DNA of 64,000 bases from Siderastrea siderea. Lineage: Eukaryota; Cnidaria; Anthozoa; Scleractinia; Rhizangiidae. Below, piece by piece: positions 1 to 10,292 of the stretch (position 1 is its first letter; each line of letters starts with the position of its first letter). The notes under the pieces were generated by a model. That model was not told the origin of the DNA and did no database searches. It saw nothing but the letters and a program-made list of their open reading frames with translations. A program made the translations under genes and the position numbers. The stretch is taken from NCBI GenBank assembly GCA_964030785.1, contig OZ034966.1:6925152-6989151 (forward strand), in the 5' to 3' direction.

Positions 1-435
1 CCGCAATGACCGAGAAGCTTCTGAAGTCATATAATCTTTTGCGCCCCGCTGAAAGTGGAAGAGAAACCGCAAATCACAGAATCACAGAGCGTGAACAAGA
101 GCTATCAAGTTTAAATACCCAAATTGAAGAAATGGAGGATTTACTGGAAATTTGCCTTTCGATAATAGGGCTGCTCAAGACACAAAGCAGTGAGCTTTCG
201 GTGTATATCAGAAAAGACAAATTTGAATAAATATTTAATTTTAATCACTCGGCAGAGAAACCCCCTAACTACTACATCATCAAAGTCACGATTGGGTGAC
301 CAAAAAAAAACACTGAGGGTCACATCAAGATTCAGTGTTTTAAACCCAAGCCCAATTTTTGCTTAACATTAATTGCGTTCCTTGCGAGTCCATGATCATA
401 TTGTCTTTGTCTCCACGAAACCGCATCAAGAGCTT
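1..435. other. Left margin, no gene recognised
   Basis: No convincing gene is seen here. A 74-codon plus-strand frame at 6-230 has a helical, Glu/Leu-rich composition (possible coiled coil) but no recognisable motif. The stretch lies beyond the 3' end of the PLA2-like gene of the old Polinton, so it is probably its decayed continuation or flank. No terminal inverted repeat of the old element could be identified. Confidence 0.3.
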
Positions 436-1103
436 TCACCATTTTTTTGTCCGCCGTGTGTTTACATTTTTTTCGTCCTCACCGTATTTTTCTTTTTTGT
501 GACTGCAGACTGAATAATCAACACTGTGTTGCATAGCGACAGCATCAGTGGGACCTGTCGGTTGTTGGTATATTTCCCAAATTTCCCCTGTTTCCGGATC
601 GTAGCTCAGTTGTTTTTCTAAATTGTTATATGGACCGGTAAAATTGTGACCAGGTAATACCCATCCCCGTTTTGGTTTAGGTAATTTACCAATCGCTTTG
701 TGAATATCAAACCCCGCATCGTCCAAATCATGTCTATCAGTCTTATATCTTTTATTTGGTAGCACTTTCGTTGAGAGTTGGTTGAGCAATTCACTCCCAA
801 CTTTCTGAAAAGCAGGCTGAGCTTTACTGAGCGTAGAATTGATCGCCTTCTTTTGTAGTCTAGGATTTCTCATAGCTTCAGAAGGGTAGTAACGTCCAGC
901 TTCAAACCCCTTTTTTTGCTAAATATGGGATTCCTTTTTCAATGGCTAAATCACTTACTGTAATGGCAATGCTGCCAACTAAACTACCGCCCTCCGCTTG
1001 TTGGGAGGGCACAATCAGTTTCCCGGGAGAAATCGAGTTTTTGTTATACCACAACTAGCGCATTTAACTTTCAATAATTTTCGGTTATTTTTTGTAATTA
1101 CAA
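436..1103 (-). pseudogene. Old element: zinc-knuckle plus PLA2-like domain protein, frameshifted
   Basis: Reading right to left, the gene opens with a short Lys-rich zinc-knuckle-like motif (VKCASCGITKTRF, about 1015-1055). After two frame changes (near 1020 and 905) it reaches a phospholipase-A2-like domain of the parvovirus VP1 type, with WVLPGHNFTGPYN followed by a YDPETGEIWEIY segment and MQHSVDYSVC. Viral PLA2 domains act on membranes during entry and use a His-Asp pair in HDxxY. Here the residue after the His is Ser, so the catalytic Asp is missing. No ATG is visible at the 5' end, which abuts the 1.68-kb transposon. The protease stop codon of the same element lies just upstream once that insertion is removed, so the two genes were adjacent. 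Family assignment is good; the gene is dead. Confidence 0.7.
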
Positions 1104-1109
1104 TCTTAT
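1104..1109. repeat. Target-site duplication TCTTAT, left copy
   Basis: TCTTAT lies immediately left of the transposon that begins GAGGGTCTCAATGG. The same six bases follow its right end at 2793-2798. Confidence 0.75.
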
Positions 1110-2792
1110 GAGGGTCTCAATGGGGTCATAGCTTTTACGGTTAACGGTTAAAATTTTGGTCTTTTTACGGCTAACGGTTAAAATTTTGGCCATTTTACGG
1201 CTAACGGTTAATTTCTTTCCGTTACGGTTAACAGAAATATTAAAAATTAATTTCCACTGTTTTAACAAGTTAATAATTAACTTTCATTGTTCTATAACAT
1301 ATTAACGACCGGTCGTTTACTTCTTAGGACAATTCCGGGATAAATAATATATAAACATGTGTGTCTCATGTTTAAAATGAGATACCGCATGCAGGTTCTC
1401 TACTTGTATCGTAAGTAAAGTTTGTCAATCACTGTTATCTTTGTAGTCACTGTTCACAGTTGTTGCGTTTCTTCTAAGGCTGTTGACACCATTCAGCAGA
1501 AGCTCGACAGAAATTTGTGTCTTTTGAGACACAGTTCCTTGAGGGCCATTCGTTGCTGAGTCTTCCTTGAGGGGGTTTCTTCCTTTTACTTTCCTCACAG
1601 TAGATTTGATGTACGCACTTACCTTCTTCACATTCTGACTGACCTGTTCGATTCCGATGTAGTTGGCTGAGAGGTGACACCTTTACAGTTCAACTGACAT
1701 ACCTCGTGCTACCAATTGCAAGGTCAAATCGTCGTTTCTCTGCAGTTTCTTTTAGTTTCCATAAATTATGAATAACATGCTCTATGCTAAACAAGCACTC
1801 GCATAACTGACGAATATTACAGTTGTTTGCTAAATTTGTGTCAAAAGCAATAAAGAGCTCTGTTTCCTTGTTCAATTTGAACTTTGTACTGTGTTAAAAT
1901 GCTAAGTGAACTGGATAGATCGGCGGTGGACAGTTTATATAAGCGGAGCTTATCCACTGAAAAAGTTTTATCCACTCTTTGAATAACCAGGACCTGGACG
2001 TTTTATACGTTTTAATATTACATGCACTGGTAGACCCAGTACACTGCCTGGCAGTATGCATGTGCAGTAGCGTCAAAATAGAAAACGTATAAACACATCT
2101 AGCCTATTTTAGCATTGAATTCACTACTTAGACTACTTACCGTTCAGCTCGTTGTCACCATCTGAGTCAAGCAACAAGGGTAATTCCAGATCGAGCTGCT
2201 GTTGAGTAATCTTCCGTTTTCCCGCTGATTTTCACAAGGAGGTAGAGTTTCAGGTCAAATGACCCTAGCCCGCACTTCTTGGCTTGGTCGTTAAGACCAA
2301 GAAAATCGATGAGATTTGCTGAAATAGAGCGGTGTTCTTCTCCGATTTTTATTCTTGCCTTATGATCTTTCAATTGGCTTCTCCTCCCCAGCTCGATAGA
2401 AACTAATTTCGCCTTTCAAGACAGCCATCGCTCATACACTGAATGAAGAAACTGAAGATCCTAAAAATAGTTTAAACAAAAAGCTGTCTGTTAACTCAAT
2501 CCACGCGCGAAAAGCAGACACTTCCAGTTCGCGGAATATGACTCTGCCGGACCTGAGCCAAATGTCTGTTTTCGGTACCAGGATAGAATGTGTAACCGTC
2601 GTAACCGCACTATAGCCACAAGACACATAAAAGTCTAAGATTTTGACACTTTCAAAATGACAAATCGTAGATAGGAAAAATTTTACGGTTGACTTATTTT
2701 TACGACTAACAGTTAAAATTTGGCAATTTTTACGTCTAACGGCTAAATTTTTGGCCGTTTTACGGCTAACGGTTAACTCCATTGAGACCCTC
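1110..2792. mobile_element. 1.68-kb non-autonomous DNA transposon with 14-bp TIRs
   Basis: The ends are GAGGGTCTCAATGG and its exact reverse complement, and the insert is flanked by TCTTAT duplications. Next to the termini are head-to-tail copies of a degenerate 30-bp unit (TTTTACGGCTAACGGTTAAA type), about four at the left (1130-1230) and four at the right (2685-2780), in the same orientation. The interior has no coding frame longer than about 120 codons and nothing resembling a transposase, so it would need one supplied in trans. It inserted at the 5' edge of the old element's PLA2-like gene, a few bases past the protease stop. The superfamily is not assigned; six-base duplications and short inverted ends do not decide it. 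Confidence 0.75.
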
Positions 2793-2798
2793 TCTTAT
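2793..2798. repeat. Target-site duplication TCTTAT, right copy
   Basis: Six-base direct copy of 1104-1109 on the far side of the 1.68-kb transposon. Confidence 0.75.
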
Positions 2799-2805
2799 CA
2801 CTCCC

Positions 2806-3323
2806 TTAGACGTTAGGGGTAATTTTTTTTCTTTCACACAGAACACGTCCATGGTATATATTAGGAAAAATTTTTTTTATAATTTCTTCGTTTTTAAGTA
2901 CATCATCGATGAACATATCCAACATCTTTTTAGAACCTGTACCTTTATTTCTTTCATTCCAGAAAAGAAGACAGTAATACTCACAACTTACACCTTGCTC
3001 CCATTGAATTTGTTTATTTTTGCGAATAAAAAGGTTTTTGTTCCAAGTGTTTTAATCTCTATTTCCCATTCCAAAGGAGGTGGAAGACCAAATGAATCGA
3101 AGTATTGGTAGTTTCCATTTGTTTGCCAACAACAAACCCAGTGTGTGCCTAAGCTTCCAAAATCATCTAAATTTATTATGCATGGTGAGTGATGGAGCGG
3201 TTTTGTTTCATTGCGAGAGAATATACCTTTGATTGGAATACGTAAATACGAACACCATCTTCTTAAATCAATATTATAGAGAGGTACGTCTTTAAGTTTT
3301 ATTTTTTTTAATAATCGTCCCAC
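2806..3323 (-). pseudogene. Old element: adenain-type maturation cysteine protease, frameshifted
   Basis: The N-terminal part (3323 down to about 3000) has the adenovirus-protease hallmarks: GTHWVCCW with the catalytic His, then YFDSFGLPPP with the acidic residue. The C-terminal part, one frame over (about 3000 to the stop at 2806-2808), carries a Cys pair in GVSCEYYCLLF, the expected nucleophile region. About 172 codons in all is normal for this family, which processes virion precursors. One base is missing near 2998-3002. Immediately downstream on the same strand is the PLA2-like gene, separated only by the later transposon. Confidence 0.85.
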
Positions 3324-3364
3324 ATTCCATAGAAAGGTGGAGGTCGTTGTATTTGAATTCCTTT

Positions 3365-3390
3365 TCCACGGGGGGGGGGGGGGGGGGTAG
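3365..3390. repeat. Poly-G tract
   Basis: About 18 consecutive G residues lie in the otherwise gene-free spacer 3324-3485 between the protease and the small basic protein of the old element. The length may be unreliable in sequencing. Confidence 0.8.
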
Positions 3391-3485
3391 AGGGCGAGGA
3401 GTGCGGCGTTGTCTGGAAGGGGGTGAACATTGTGGCGATCTGAACGATTGATATATAAAGGTAAAAAATTTTTTTGACGGGCTGG

Positions 3486-3814
3486 TTAAAGTTGGTTCGC
3501 TAAAGTTCGATTTAGTTTCAACATAGCGTCCCTTGATACAGTTTTTTTTGGCACTCGGTTTTGCGAAATTTTCTGAAGTTTCTTTTCTGCATCCTGTGAC
3601 GGGCGCTTTCGCAGAATTTGTTGAATTTTATCAGCGCCTTTTTCTACCACCATTTCACGAACTTTCTGACCCATTTTTTCTGTGGTAACTTGTGCAGCTT
3701 TTTTCGCCACATTTTTTACACCGGCTTTGAACACTTTGCCGATGGTCATGAGGGTGTCACGGACTAAACCCGACCTTTGGTGTTAATATCGATACCTTCC
3801 GGCGTGTTTGTCAT
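3486..3814 (-). pseudogene. Old element: small basic virion/core-like protein, frameshifted
   Basis: An ATG at 3814 opens a short frame (MTNTPEGIDINTKG) that shifts near 3770 into an 87-codon frame rich in Lys, Arg, Ala and Val (FKAGVKNVAKKAAQ and KGADKIQQILRKRP). Small size, high positive charge and position between the protease and penton-like genes fit a core or pVI-like virion component of Polintons. No enzymatic motif is visible and the role is inferred from composition and context only. Confidence 0.55.
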
Positions 3815-3869
3815 AGAACTTTGTCCACTCACTCGTATGATTCATTCTTATATTTTTACGAAAAAGTTT

Positions 3870-4631
3870 TCACTGTTTTTCAATCATTATGCTGACTGCG
3901 ACGTCAAGCCCGTTGAGGTCCAAGATGTTGTCTCTACCGTCTGATACCCAAATTCTGATTGCATTAATCTGACTTTTGTTTACAGGACGCCGCTCAACCC
4001 GATACAGCTCTTTTTGAAAGGGATAACTGACCTGGAAATTTACAGTTGAAAAGCTGAAAAGAACATCGCTTCCAACATCGTTTGCTTGCCGTGTGGTTAG
4101 ATCGCAGTGGAGAAACACCCAATCAACACTTCTTGTGATATTCGGAACCATTTTCCCCATAAAATTGGTTCCTTTTGACAACTCCTCTTTTTCAAAACCA
4201 ACGAATTTTGCAAATTCGCCCCGAGAACGGTCAAGCTCGTAATTTATGTGAATCAAAATGACAACCCGGTAAACTGCCATATTGAAATACAGAGTAAAAA
4301 TATGTTCATTGTCTTTGTCTTCCGGATCCACCCTACCGGTTTAGGCCTGAAGAAAACTGTTGATGTCAGAGTAACTATACATCCCATCAGGGAAAGTCAA
4401 GGTCTGCCAATCTTCAGACTTCTTTCTCCATCGAATTTTGTTCTCATCATAAACTTCAGCGATGTTGTACCATGAGTAGCTCATGGTGACAAGTTTGTTT
4501 AGCGCCGCCTTATCGCTTTTTCGTTCATCTAAGTGGATCGGTGGATTGAAGTTAATTGTGAAATCGTGTGAACCCTGGTTGCCATTTTTTTGGCGTGCGA
4601 GGTTCGAATCGAGCAGAAGGTTGAGCGTCAT
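3870..4631 (-). pseudogene. Old element: penton/minor-capsid-like protein with internal stop
   Basis: Two frames in the same register, 4631-4344 (starting MTLNLLLDSNLARQKNG) and 4340-3870, are separated by a single in-frame TAA at 4341-4343. The pieces include a beta-rich N-terminal region (DFTINFNPPIHLDE, WQTLTFPDGMYSYSDIN) and a C-terminus ending in IRIWVSDGRDNILDLNG, typical of the penton or minor capsid-like protein of cnidarian Polintons. Total length is about 253 codons. It lies between the Pro-rich gene (gap of 7 bp) and the small basic gene on the same strand. The penton label rests on context and family resemblance. Confidence 0.65.
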
Positions 4632-4638
4632 TGCCTTC

Positions 4639-5606
4639 CTATATAATAACCAAAATGTTTTTCTTATTATTTTCATTGATTACACCTTTTTCAACAAGTA
4701 AATCAAGCAGAGAAATAACCTGGTGTTGAAGTTTTATTGAACTGTTTCCTGCCTTGATCGAACCCAAGCATACGTAAAGTTGATTGATAATTTCGTCAGC
4801 GGACGCACTCATCAAACCACTCCCTTCTGTTTCCAAGTCTTGTCCAGGAAAGTCATGTTCATCGTCTGAAGGCTCGATATCAGGTCTTCGGCTCAAAACA
4901 GCCTTTTCAAGAGGGGTTGGAGGGGATGGCTCCGTTGTTGTTTTTGCACGAGGGGGCACCAACCTCCGGCTACCTTCTTGAAGCTGTTCAGAGGTTATTG
5001 TTTTTTTTTTGCAACAAGCCTATCTCTTTCCTTTTTGAGGTCTTCTATTAAATAACCGATTAATGGAGATTTTTTACTTTTCACTCTGTAGTGGGGGTCA
5101 TTTCCAAATTTTTTTGTGATCAGCTGATTGACCGTTTGCAAGAGGGTTGATCCATGGAGGTATTCAGGCTCAACCGCCCCAGGCTCCCCCCACATTTTGC
5201 GTATGGAAGTTACTTCCAGCGGTGGGGGTGGTTGGGGAAAACTATCATCACCATCAATATCAACATCAGGAAGTGGTGGCGACGGTGATGGTGGTGGTGA
5301 TGTTGATGCTGGTGATGGTGCTGGTGTTGGTGTGTCCGGTCTAAAGTCATCACCAAACGGATTAATTCTGTCGAACTCATCCATGCCGTAATCAGGAGTT
5401 TCGTCTACCTCCGCTTTCTCTTGCTTAGGGGTGCTCTTTTCAAGCCTTTTCGAAATCGATTTAAGACGTTCCTCTCCTGAAAGCTGGCCAAACTCCTTCC
5501 CAATGTTGTTCATTTTGAATTTTTTAAGTATATCATGTCTTTGCTGATCGACCGCTGACTTTTCAGCAGCCTTTTGTTTCCACTTTAGCATTGACATTTT
5601 TTTCAT
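4639..5606 (-). pseudogene. Old element: Pro-rich protein, split by an A-run frameshift
   Basis: The first ATG is at 5606. The product has a charged helical N-terminus (LKWKQKAAEKSAVDQQ), a central acidic and Pro/Ser-rich linker (about 5210-5400), and a basic C-terminal helix. The frame then stops in KKKQ at a run of about ten A (minus strand, near 5002-5011). One register over, the reading continues without a stop through 4962-4639, ending in a predicted amphipathic helix. Both parts therefore look like one gene of about 320 codons. I do not recognise the family. A virion scaffold or core role is plausible from its place between the ATPase and penton-like genes. Confidence 0.55.
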
Positions 5607-5632
5607 CTCATATCTATCAATGAAAAAAAGAA

Positions 5633-6230
5633 ATGAAGATTCCAAATTATGATCCTGACTTTCTTACGGCAACTTACTACAAGCAAGGACACCCTTGCAT
5701 GCCCACTGGTGTTTTCCAGATGTTAATTTGTGGGCCAAGCAATTCTGGGAAAACAAGCATCCTGCTGCATATGCTTTACAACTTGCTGGAATATGACAAA
5801 GTCTACCTGTTTTCAAGTAAACCTCCACCAAACCAAATATCGGGCGCTTTTCAAGACTTTGCCACAAAAATCGACCCCGAATTTGGTTGCGAGGTCATCG
5901 AGGCGCCAGGGGATGAGATTATTCCACTTGAAGAGCTTCCGGTGGACAACCAAAAGATTGTCGTCTTGGTTTGTGAAAGCAGCCAAAACGCCATCATCAA
6001 CTATTTCATCAACGGGCGGCACAAAAACTGCAGCATTATTTATCTCACTCAAACCTTTTACAAGGTACCAAGAAAAATCCGCGACAACTGTAGCCATTTT
6101 TGCATCTTTGCATTTCTTCCGAAAGAAAACAAGCGAATCGCGGGCGAACTTGGGGTGGATCTTTTACTATGACAAACCACAAAAATTGATGAAAAAAAAT
6201 TTTGATGAAGGTATACAATGGGCTACATAA
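5633..6230 (+). pseudogene. Old element: FtsK/A32-type genome-packaging ATPase, C-terminus damaged
   Basis: The frame starting MKIPNYDPDF has a clear Walker A motif (CGPSNSGKTS, about residues 33-42). The segment where Walker B should lie (KIVVLVCESSQ) lacks the expected acidic pair, suggesting a small in-frame loss. The frame ends at 6172, about 50 residues short of the family norm. A different register just downstream (6165-6230) reads [17 protein letters not shown], which looks like the lost C-terminus. These ATPases pump DNA into capsids. The gene is divergent from the Pro-rich gene, with only 26 bp between the two starts. Confidence 0.8.
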
Positions 6231-8211
6231 ACAGCACGATCGATGAAACTAGGAGTGGTACAGGTGCAAGTGGGCCGCCAGGGCCGCCAGGGCCACAAGG
6301 CCCCCCTGGGCCAAAAGGCGAAACAGGCCCGCAGGGGCCACCAGGATCCCAAAGGCCCAACTGGGCTCCATGGTGCCCATGGCCCAATAGGCCCCCAAGG
6401 ACCTCCAGTTGCGGAAGGACCGGCTGGCGACCACGGACAGACCGGCCCAAGAGGGGATAGAGGAGAAAAAGGCGATAAGGGTGATAAGGGTGAAAAAGGA
6501 GAAAAAGGCGATAAGGGTGATGAGGGTGAAAAAGGAGACAAAGGCGTTCCAGGACCCCGAGGCTTGGAAGGCCCACGTCGTTCACAAGGTCTTAGAGGGC
6601 CTCTAGGCTTGCAAGGGCCGCAAGGCCCCACCGGCGCAGGTGGAGATCCTACCTGACTAGCGACAAAGTTGGACAAAAACGCTGACATCAATATGCAAGG
6701 TAAGTACGAGATTGTGGGGTTGAAAAACAACCCGTATCCTGTTGAAGGGGATCTGGACAAAGCTATAAGCTATGCAAACCAGAGAGAAACCTTTCTCTCA
6801 AAAAAAGAAGGTGGAAAATGGAAAATGCGATAAATATGAATAACAGTACCATCTAAAACGTCAAAGAACCTGAACCCAGAGGGGCAGATCAGGCGACAAA
6901 CAAAAAATATGTCGACACTCAACTAGCTACCAAGTTGGACAAAGCAGCTGACATTGACATGAAAAACCACTCTATTACCAATCTTGATCTTCCATCAAAT
7001 CCGAGAGACGTCACGTGTGTTGAGTTTGTCAACGACAGAATTAATGTGGAAGCAAAAAATATGTCAAGGTTGATGCAAGCAATAGTATGACTGCTAATCT
7101 GAACTTGAATGATATAGAAATAATTAACTTGAAAACCGAGGAGAAAAACATAAAATCTGCAGTTAATGTCGGCTATGTCAGGAAAAAGGTGAACACCGCC
7201 AAAGGGGATGTAACTGCAGGGCTAAAAAGTTACATCGACACAAAAATCAAGGAGTCCCACATCACCAGCTCAACCAATAAAAAGGACGTTTTCAGGTATC
7301 TCAGGGAAAATGCCGGCGAGTCATCCAGCGAAAACAATATAAGAGTCACTGGCATAGTTGGCTTCTCAGGTTCCCCCCACACCGTAAACAAAAAAGGATA
7401 CAGCTCCACAATGGGGAAAAACGCTCAAAATAATTACTCTTCTCGAATTGGATTCAACATGTTTAAACTTCCAGAAGGCGAGTACACTTTGGCCATTGAA
7501 TTTTTTCCTCCAAGCACAACAAATTTGTCAGTGGGTGTCGTTTCCACTTCACTAAATATTAATCACCAAGCCACCAAGCTGTTTGTCAATTACAGCAGAT
7601 CCATCGTTCACTTACATAAGTGGAGCATCTACATTGACATGCATTGCCAGGGCACTGCAAGTAGCCCCACGCAGGGAATAGGTCATATGATTGTTTATGG
7701 CGTCAAGGGATCACAAAATGATGTGGACTCGAGTGTTTATGACACAGCCTATGTTATTGAAAATGGTAAAATGGTGATGCAAACAGACCTGAATATGAAC
7801 GGACACCTACTGCGTAGTGCCGTTCAACACATAAACGGGTTTTTGGATTCGTAAAAAGGCGACAACAGATTTATGTTGAACGGCTCCGAAATCATTTCGT
7901 TGCCGGGTGGAGCGACTTTGACGAATATTGCTGTCTACTGCATGCGCAAAAGCTCTTCGGGTGGTCATGTCAGCGTCATTTCACACAAAAGAATATCTTT
8001 GAAAATCTTTTTCTCTTCAAAAAACTTTTTCACTGGAAATCTGGGTTCATCAAGGGTTTTTGCTTCACAGAGGGGTGGTTGGTTTCAGACTATAAACCCA
8101 AATTTTTTTAAGGAGCCTTCTTCCGGCCTTTTGGCAATAGACTTGAATACCGACGCTTGGAAAAGCTATGGCTCGATTATACTTCTTGCTGAATATCGAA
8201 CAAGCGCTTGA
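6218..8211 (+). pseudogene. Old element: collagen-like fibre/spike protein, multiple breaks
   Basis: From ATG 6218 a short head leads into Gly-X-Y collagen repeats ([16 protein letters not shown], then [19 protein letters not shown]) that change frame near 6350 and stop at 6654. From 6660 to 7086 fragments of a repeated shaft-like module recur in shifting frames (TKLDKNADINM and TKLDKAADIDM). A 255-codon frame (7087-7854) and, after one in-frame TAA (7852-7854), a 112-codon frame (7873-8211) form a beta-rich C-terminal head. Collagen stalk plus trimerising head is the layout of a receptor-binding fibre. The ATPase 3' end overlaps its start. The whole region is inferred to be one former gene of about 660 codons. 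Confidence 0.65.
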
Positions 8212-8248
8212 TTTTCCTATAGTAAATTTTTTGATATTATATATTACG

Positions 8249-8733
8249 ATGAGCGACACAAGGCGAATATATTCGACTCCAACCATATCGACACGACCCT
8301 TTCCAAGGAGACTGTTGAAATGCTGAAAAAGTTTTATGCCTACTACCACAAGAAACACAGTTACAAAAAGCTATACCGCAGCTACCAACAAAAAAACTTG
8401 ATTTGCAACATTTCCGCTGGCAAATTAATTGTCAATGCTGCGGTGGCAGATGGAATAACCCTGAATCCAGTTGTCATTGCAACTTTAACAGGGGTCGGTC
8501 TCACTGTCAAAGCGGTGGCAACCTTCAAGAAATATAACAAAAAGGTTGAGAAAGCAAATTTTGCAAGGATCGAGTACAAATTCGAAATTCGATGTTACCT
8601 CAGGGATGAACCTTTCAACGAAAAAGCGTTCCTCGACATATTAAAAATGATTGATGATTTTATCAGTGACCACTGCATGGAAATGCCCTTAAAGCCTTTT
8701 CTTTTGCACGTTGCTCGGTTTTTGGTAATTTAG
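8249..8733 (+). pseudogene. Old element: two-transmembrane protein, near-complete
   Basis: After an ATG at 8249 and a frame change near 8275, an open frame reads FYAYYHKKHSYKKLYRSYQQ, then two hydrophobic helices (about 8395-8530, with the turn at GITLNPVV) and a charged helical tail. The same layout (YAFYHQQ, then a hydrophobic pair, then a basic segment and an acidic helix) occurs in the inner element at 19792-20457, so it is a shared Polinton family. SLATT-type two-TM proteins have a similar build, but that link is only a hypothesis. Function is unknown; a virion or host-membrane protein is possible. Confidence 0.55.
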
Positions 8734-8782
8734 GGAGGTGAAGAGATAGAAGTTCGAGAATTTCATTTTTACGTGGCCAGTC

Positions 8783-9197
8783 TTAAGAAGAAACCTGTTC
8801 TAAATAATTGTGCAGAAAGCTGACGTAGTTCACTGAATTACCGGCATACATCTGAAGTTGTTCAATAACGTTTCTCAGAAAGCGTATCTGATCATCGTTA
8901 AACATGTCGTAAATTCCACATTTTTTAGAACATTTTTTAAATGAACCCAGCGCACACTAACGTCGGATTCTTTGGGGGGTCTAACCGAACTCGTGTCTTG
9001 GATGTCATCGGCTTTGATCACCATATGGCACTCGGGCATTCATAAAGGAGCTCCTGACAATGGACGACGAGCTCAACCGCGCATGAAGGACAGTAATTAC
9101 TCCGACGTGCGGTTGGTGCTGATCAATATGAAGAGGGCAGTTCTTCCTGGAACTGGTCCATCATTTTGCTCAGTTCTGAACGTAAAGGGACTTTCAT
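8783..9197 (-). pseudogene. Old element: zinc-ribbon protein, broken
   Basis: On the minus strand from ATG 9197, an acidic helix is followed by an in-frame TGA (9123-9125), then YCPSC, an HC in the linker, and ECPS. One register over, ECPSC continues with HMVIKADDIQD. A further shift near 8935 leads into KKCSKKCGIYDMFNDDQIRF and the stop at 8783-8785. The spaced CPxC pairs are a zinc ribbon like those of viral or cellular transcription factors. It is divergent from the integrase gene and only about 90 bp away. No published family is assigned. Confidence 0.5.
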
Positions 9198-9285
9198 CCC
9201 TTGGAAAAAAAACCAAATGAAAACCAAATGGATCGTCTATCTTGTCCATCTTTTTTTATTGTTTCATATATATTCATATACTTTA

Positions 9286-10285
9286 ATGGGTGCAAAACGA
9301 ATCAGCAGGCTATCAAAAATCTACTACAGCCCTCAAGGGTACTGGAAAGGGGTTGCAGCCATAAAAAAATTAGCTTGGGCTACTAAAGTCTCTGATGATG
9401 TAACTCGAAACTGGCTGATAAAGCAAGCTCTTTGGCAGGTTAACTTGCCTGCACCACAGCACATTCCAAGACCAAAATTCGACGTGGCTGTTCCAAACGA
9501 AGCCCACCAAGTCGATCTCCCGTATCTCCCCCATGATCGCCCACCATGCTCCCGTAAGACTTTCCAGTACGCCCTCACCGTCGTAGATGTGGCTTCTCGG
9601 TACAAAGATGGCGAACCACTGACCACAAAAGAGGCAAATGAGGTTGCAAGAGCTCTGGAACAGTTCTACAAGCGAGGACCCTTAATATGGCCAAAGCTGC
9701 TTCAGGTGGATCCCGGACGTGAGTTTATGGGGCTGTGAATCAGCTGCTTTCGAAACACAATGTCGAGGTCAGGTGCGGTCGTGTAGATATACACCGTGAT
9801 CAAGCCATTGTGGAAAGATTTAATCGGACCCTGGCTGAGCGCCTGTTCGGACACCAGTATGGCGTTGTAATGCGCCTTCCAGAAGGGCAGCGGTCAATTG
9901 AATGGGTTGCTCGATTACCGGCGGTTGTTTCTGCTTTGCACAACGAAGTGACGCGGATGACCGCAAAAAACCCGCTACATCAATAGAAAAAAAAACTGTT
10001 TCAGCTAAACCCTCAACTCCTTATTTGAGACCGGTGGGTGTGAACGAAAAAAAGCTCCCCTCCGGTGTGAGTGTTCGCTATCTCTACCAACCCGGTGAAC
10101 TTGAAGGTGCTCGCAGAAGAGCCACTGATCCAATCTGGTCTCTGAATGTTTACGAAATTGAAACGATTATAATCAAACCCAACGAACCGGTTATCTATTA
10201 TTTGTTTGACGGTCCCAAACGCGGGTTTGTTCGCAAAGAGCTGTTGGTTGTGCCGCCCCATTCACAGCTCCCCCCTGTTGCTTAG
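9286..10285 (+). pseudogene. Old element: retroviral-type DDE integrase, two frameshifts
   Basis: From ATG 9286 the first frame has a helical N-terminus and the catalytic core with the first Asp in HQVDLPYL and the second in LQVDPGREF. A one-base loss near 9732 shifts to a frame with the Glu in AIVERFNRTL. A second shift near 9980 leads to a C-terminal beta-barrel-like domain (SVRYLYQPGE, GFVRKELLVV) ending at TAG 10283-10285. No chromodomain is seen, unlike the inner element's integrase. The enzyme would have inserted the element by strand transfer. It converges on the old polB, with stop codons originally 19 bp apart. Confidence 0.85.
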
Positions 10286-10286
10286 C

Positions 10287-10292
10287 AACAAG
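10287..10292. repeat. Target-site duplication AACAAG, left copy
   Basis: AACAAG sits directly before the left terminal repeat of the inner Polinton and recurs at 32929-32934. Six-base duplication is the norm for Polintons. Confidence 0.95.

Noticed and set aside
6167..6760. Minus-strand Pro-rich frame over the collagen-like region
   Set aside because: Antisense of Gly-X-Y repeats; GGN codons read as Pro on the other strand.
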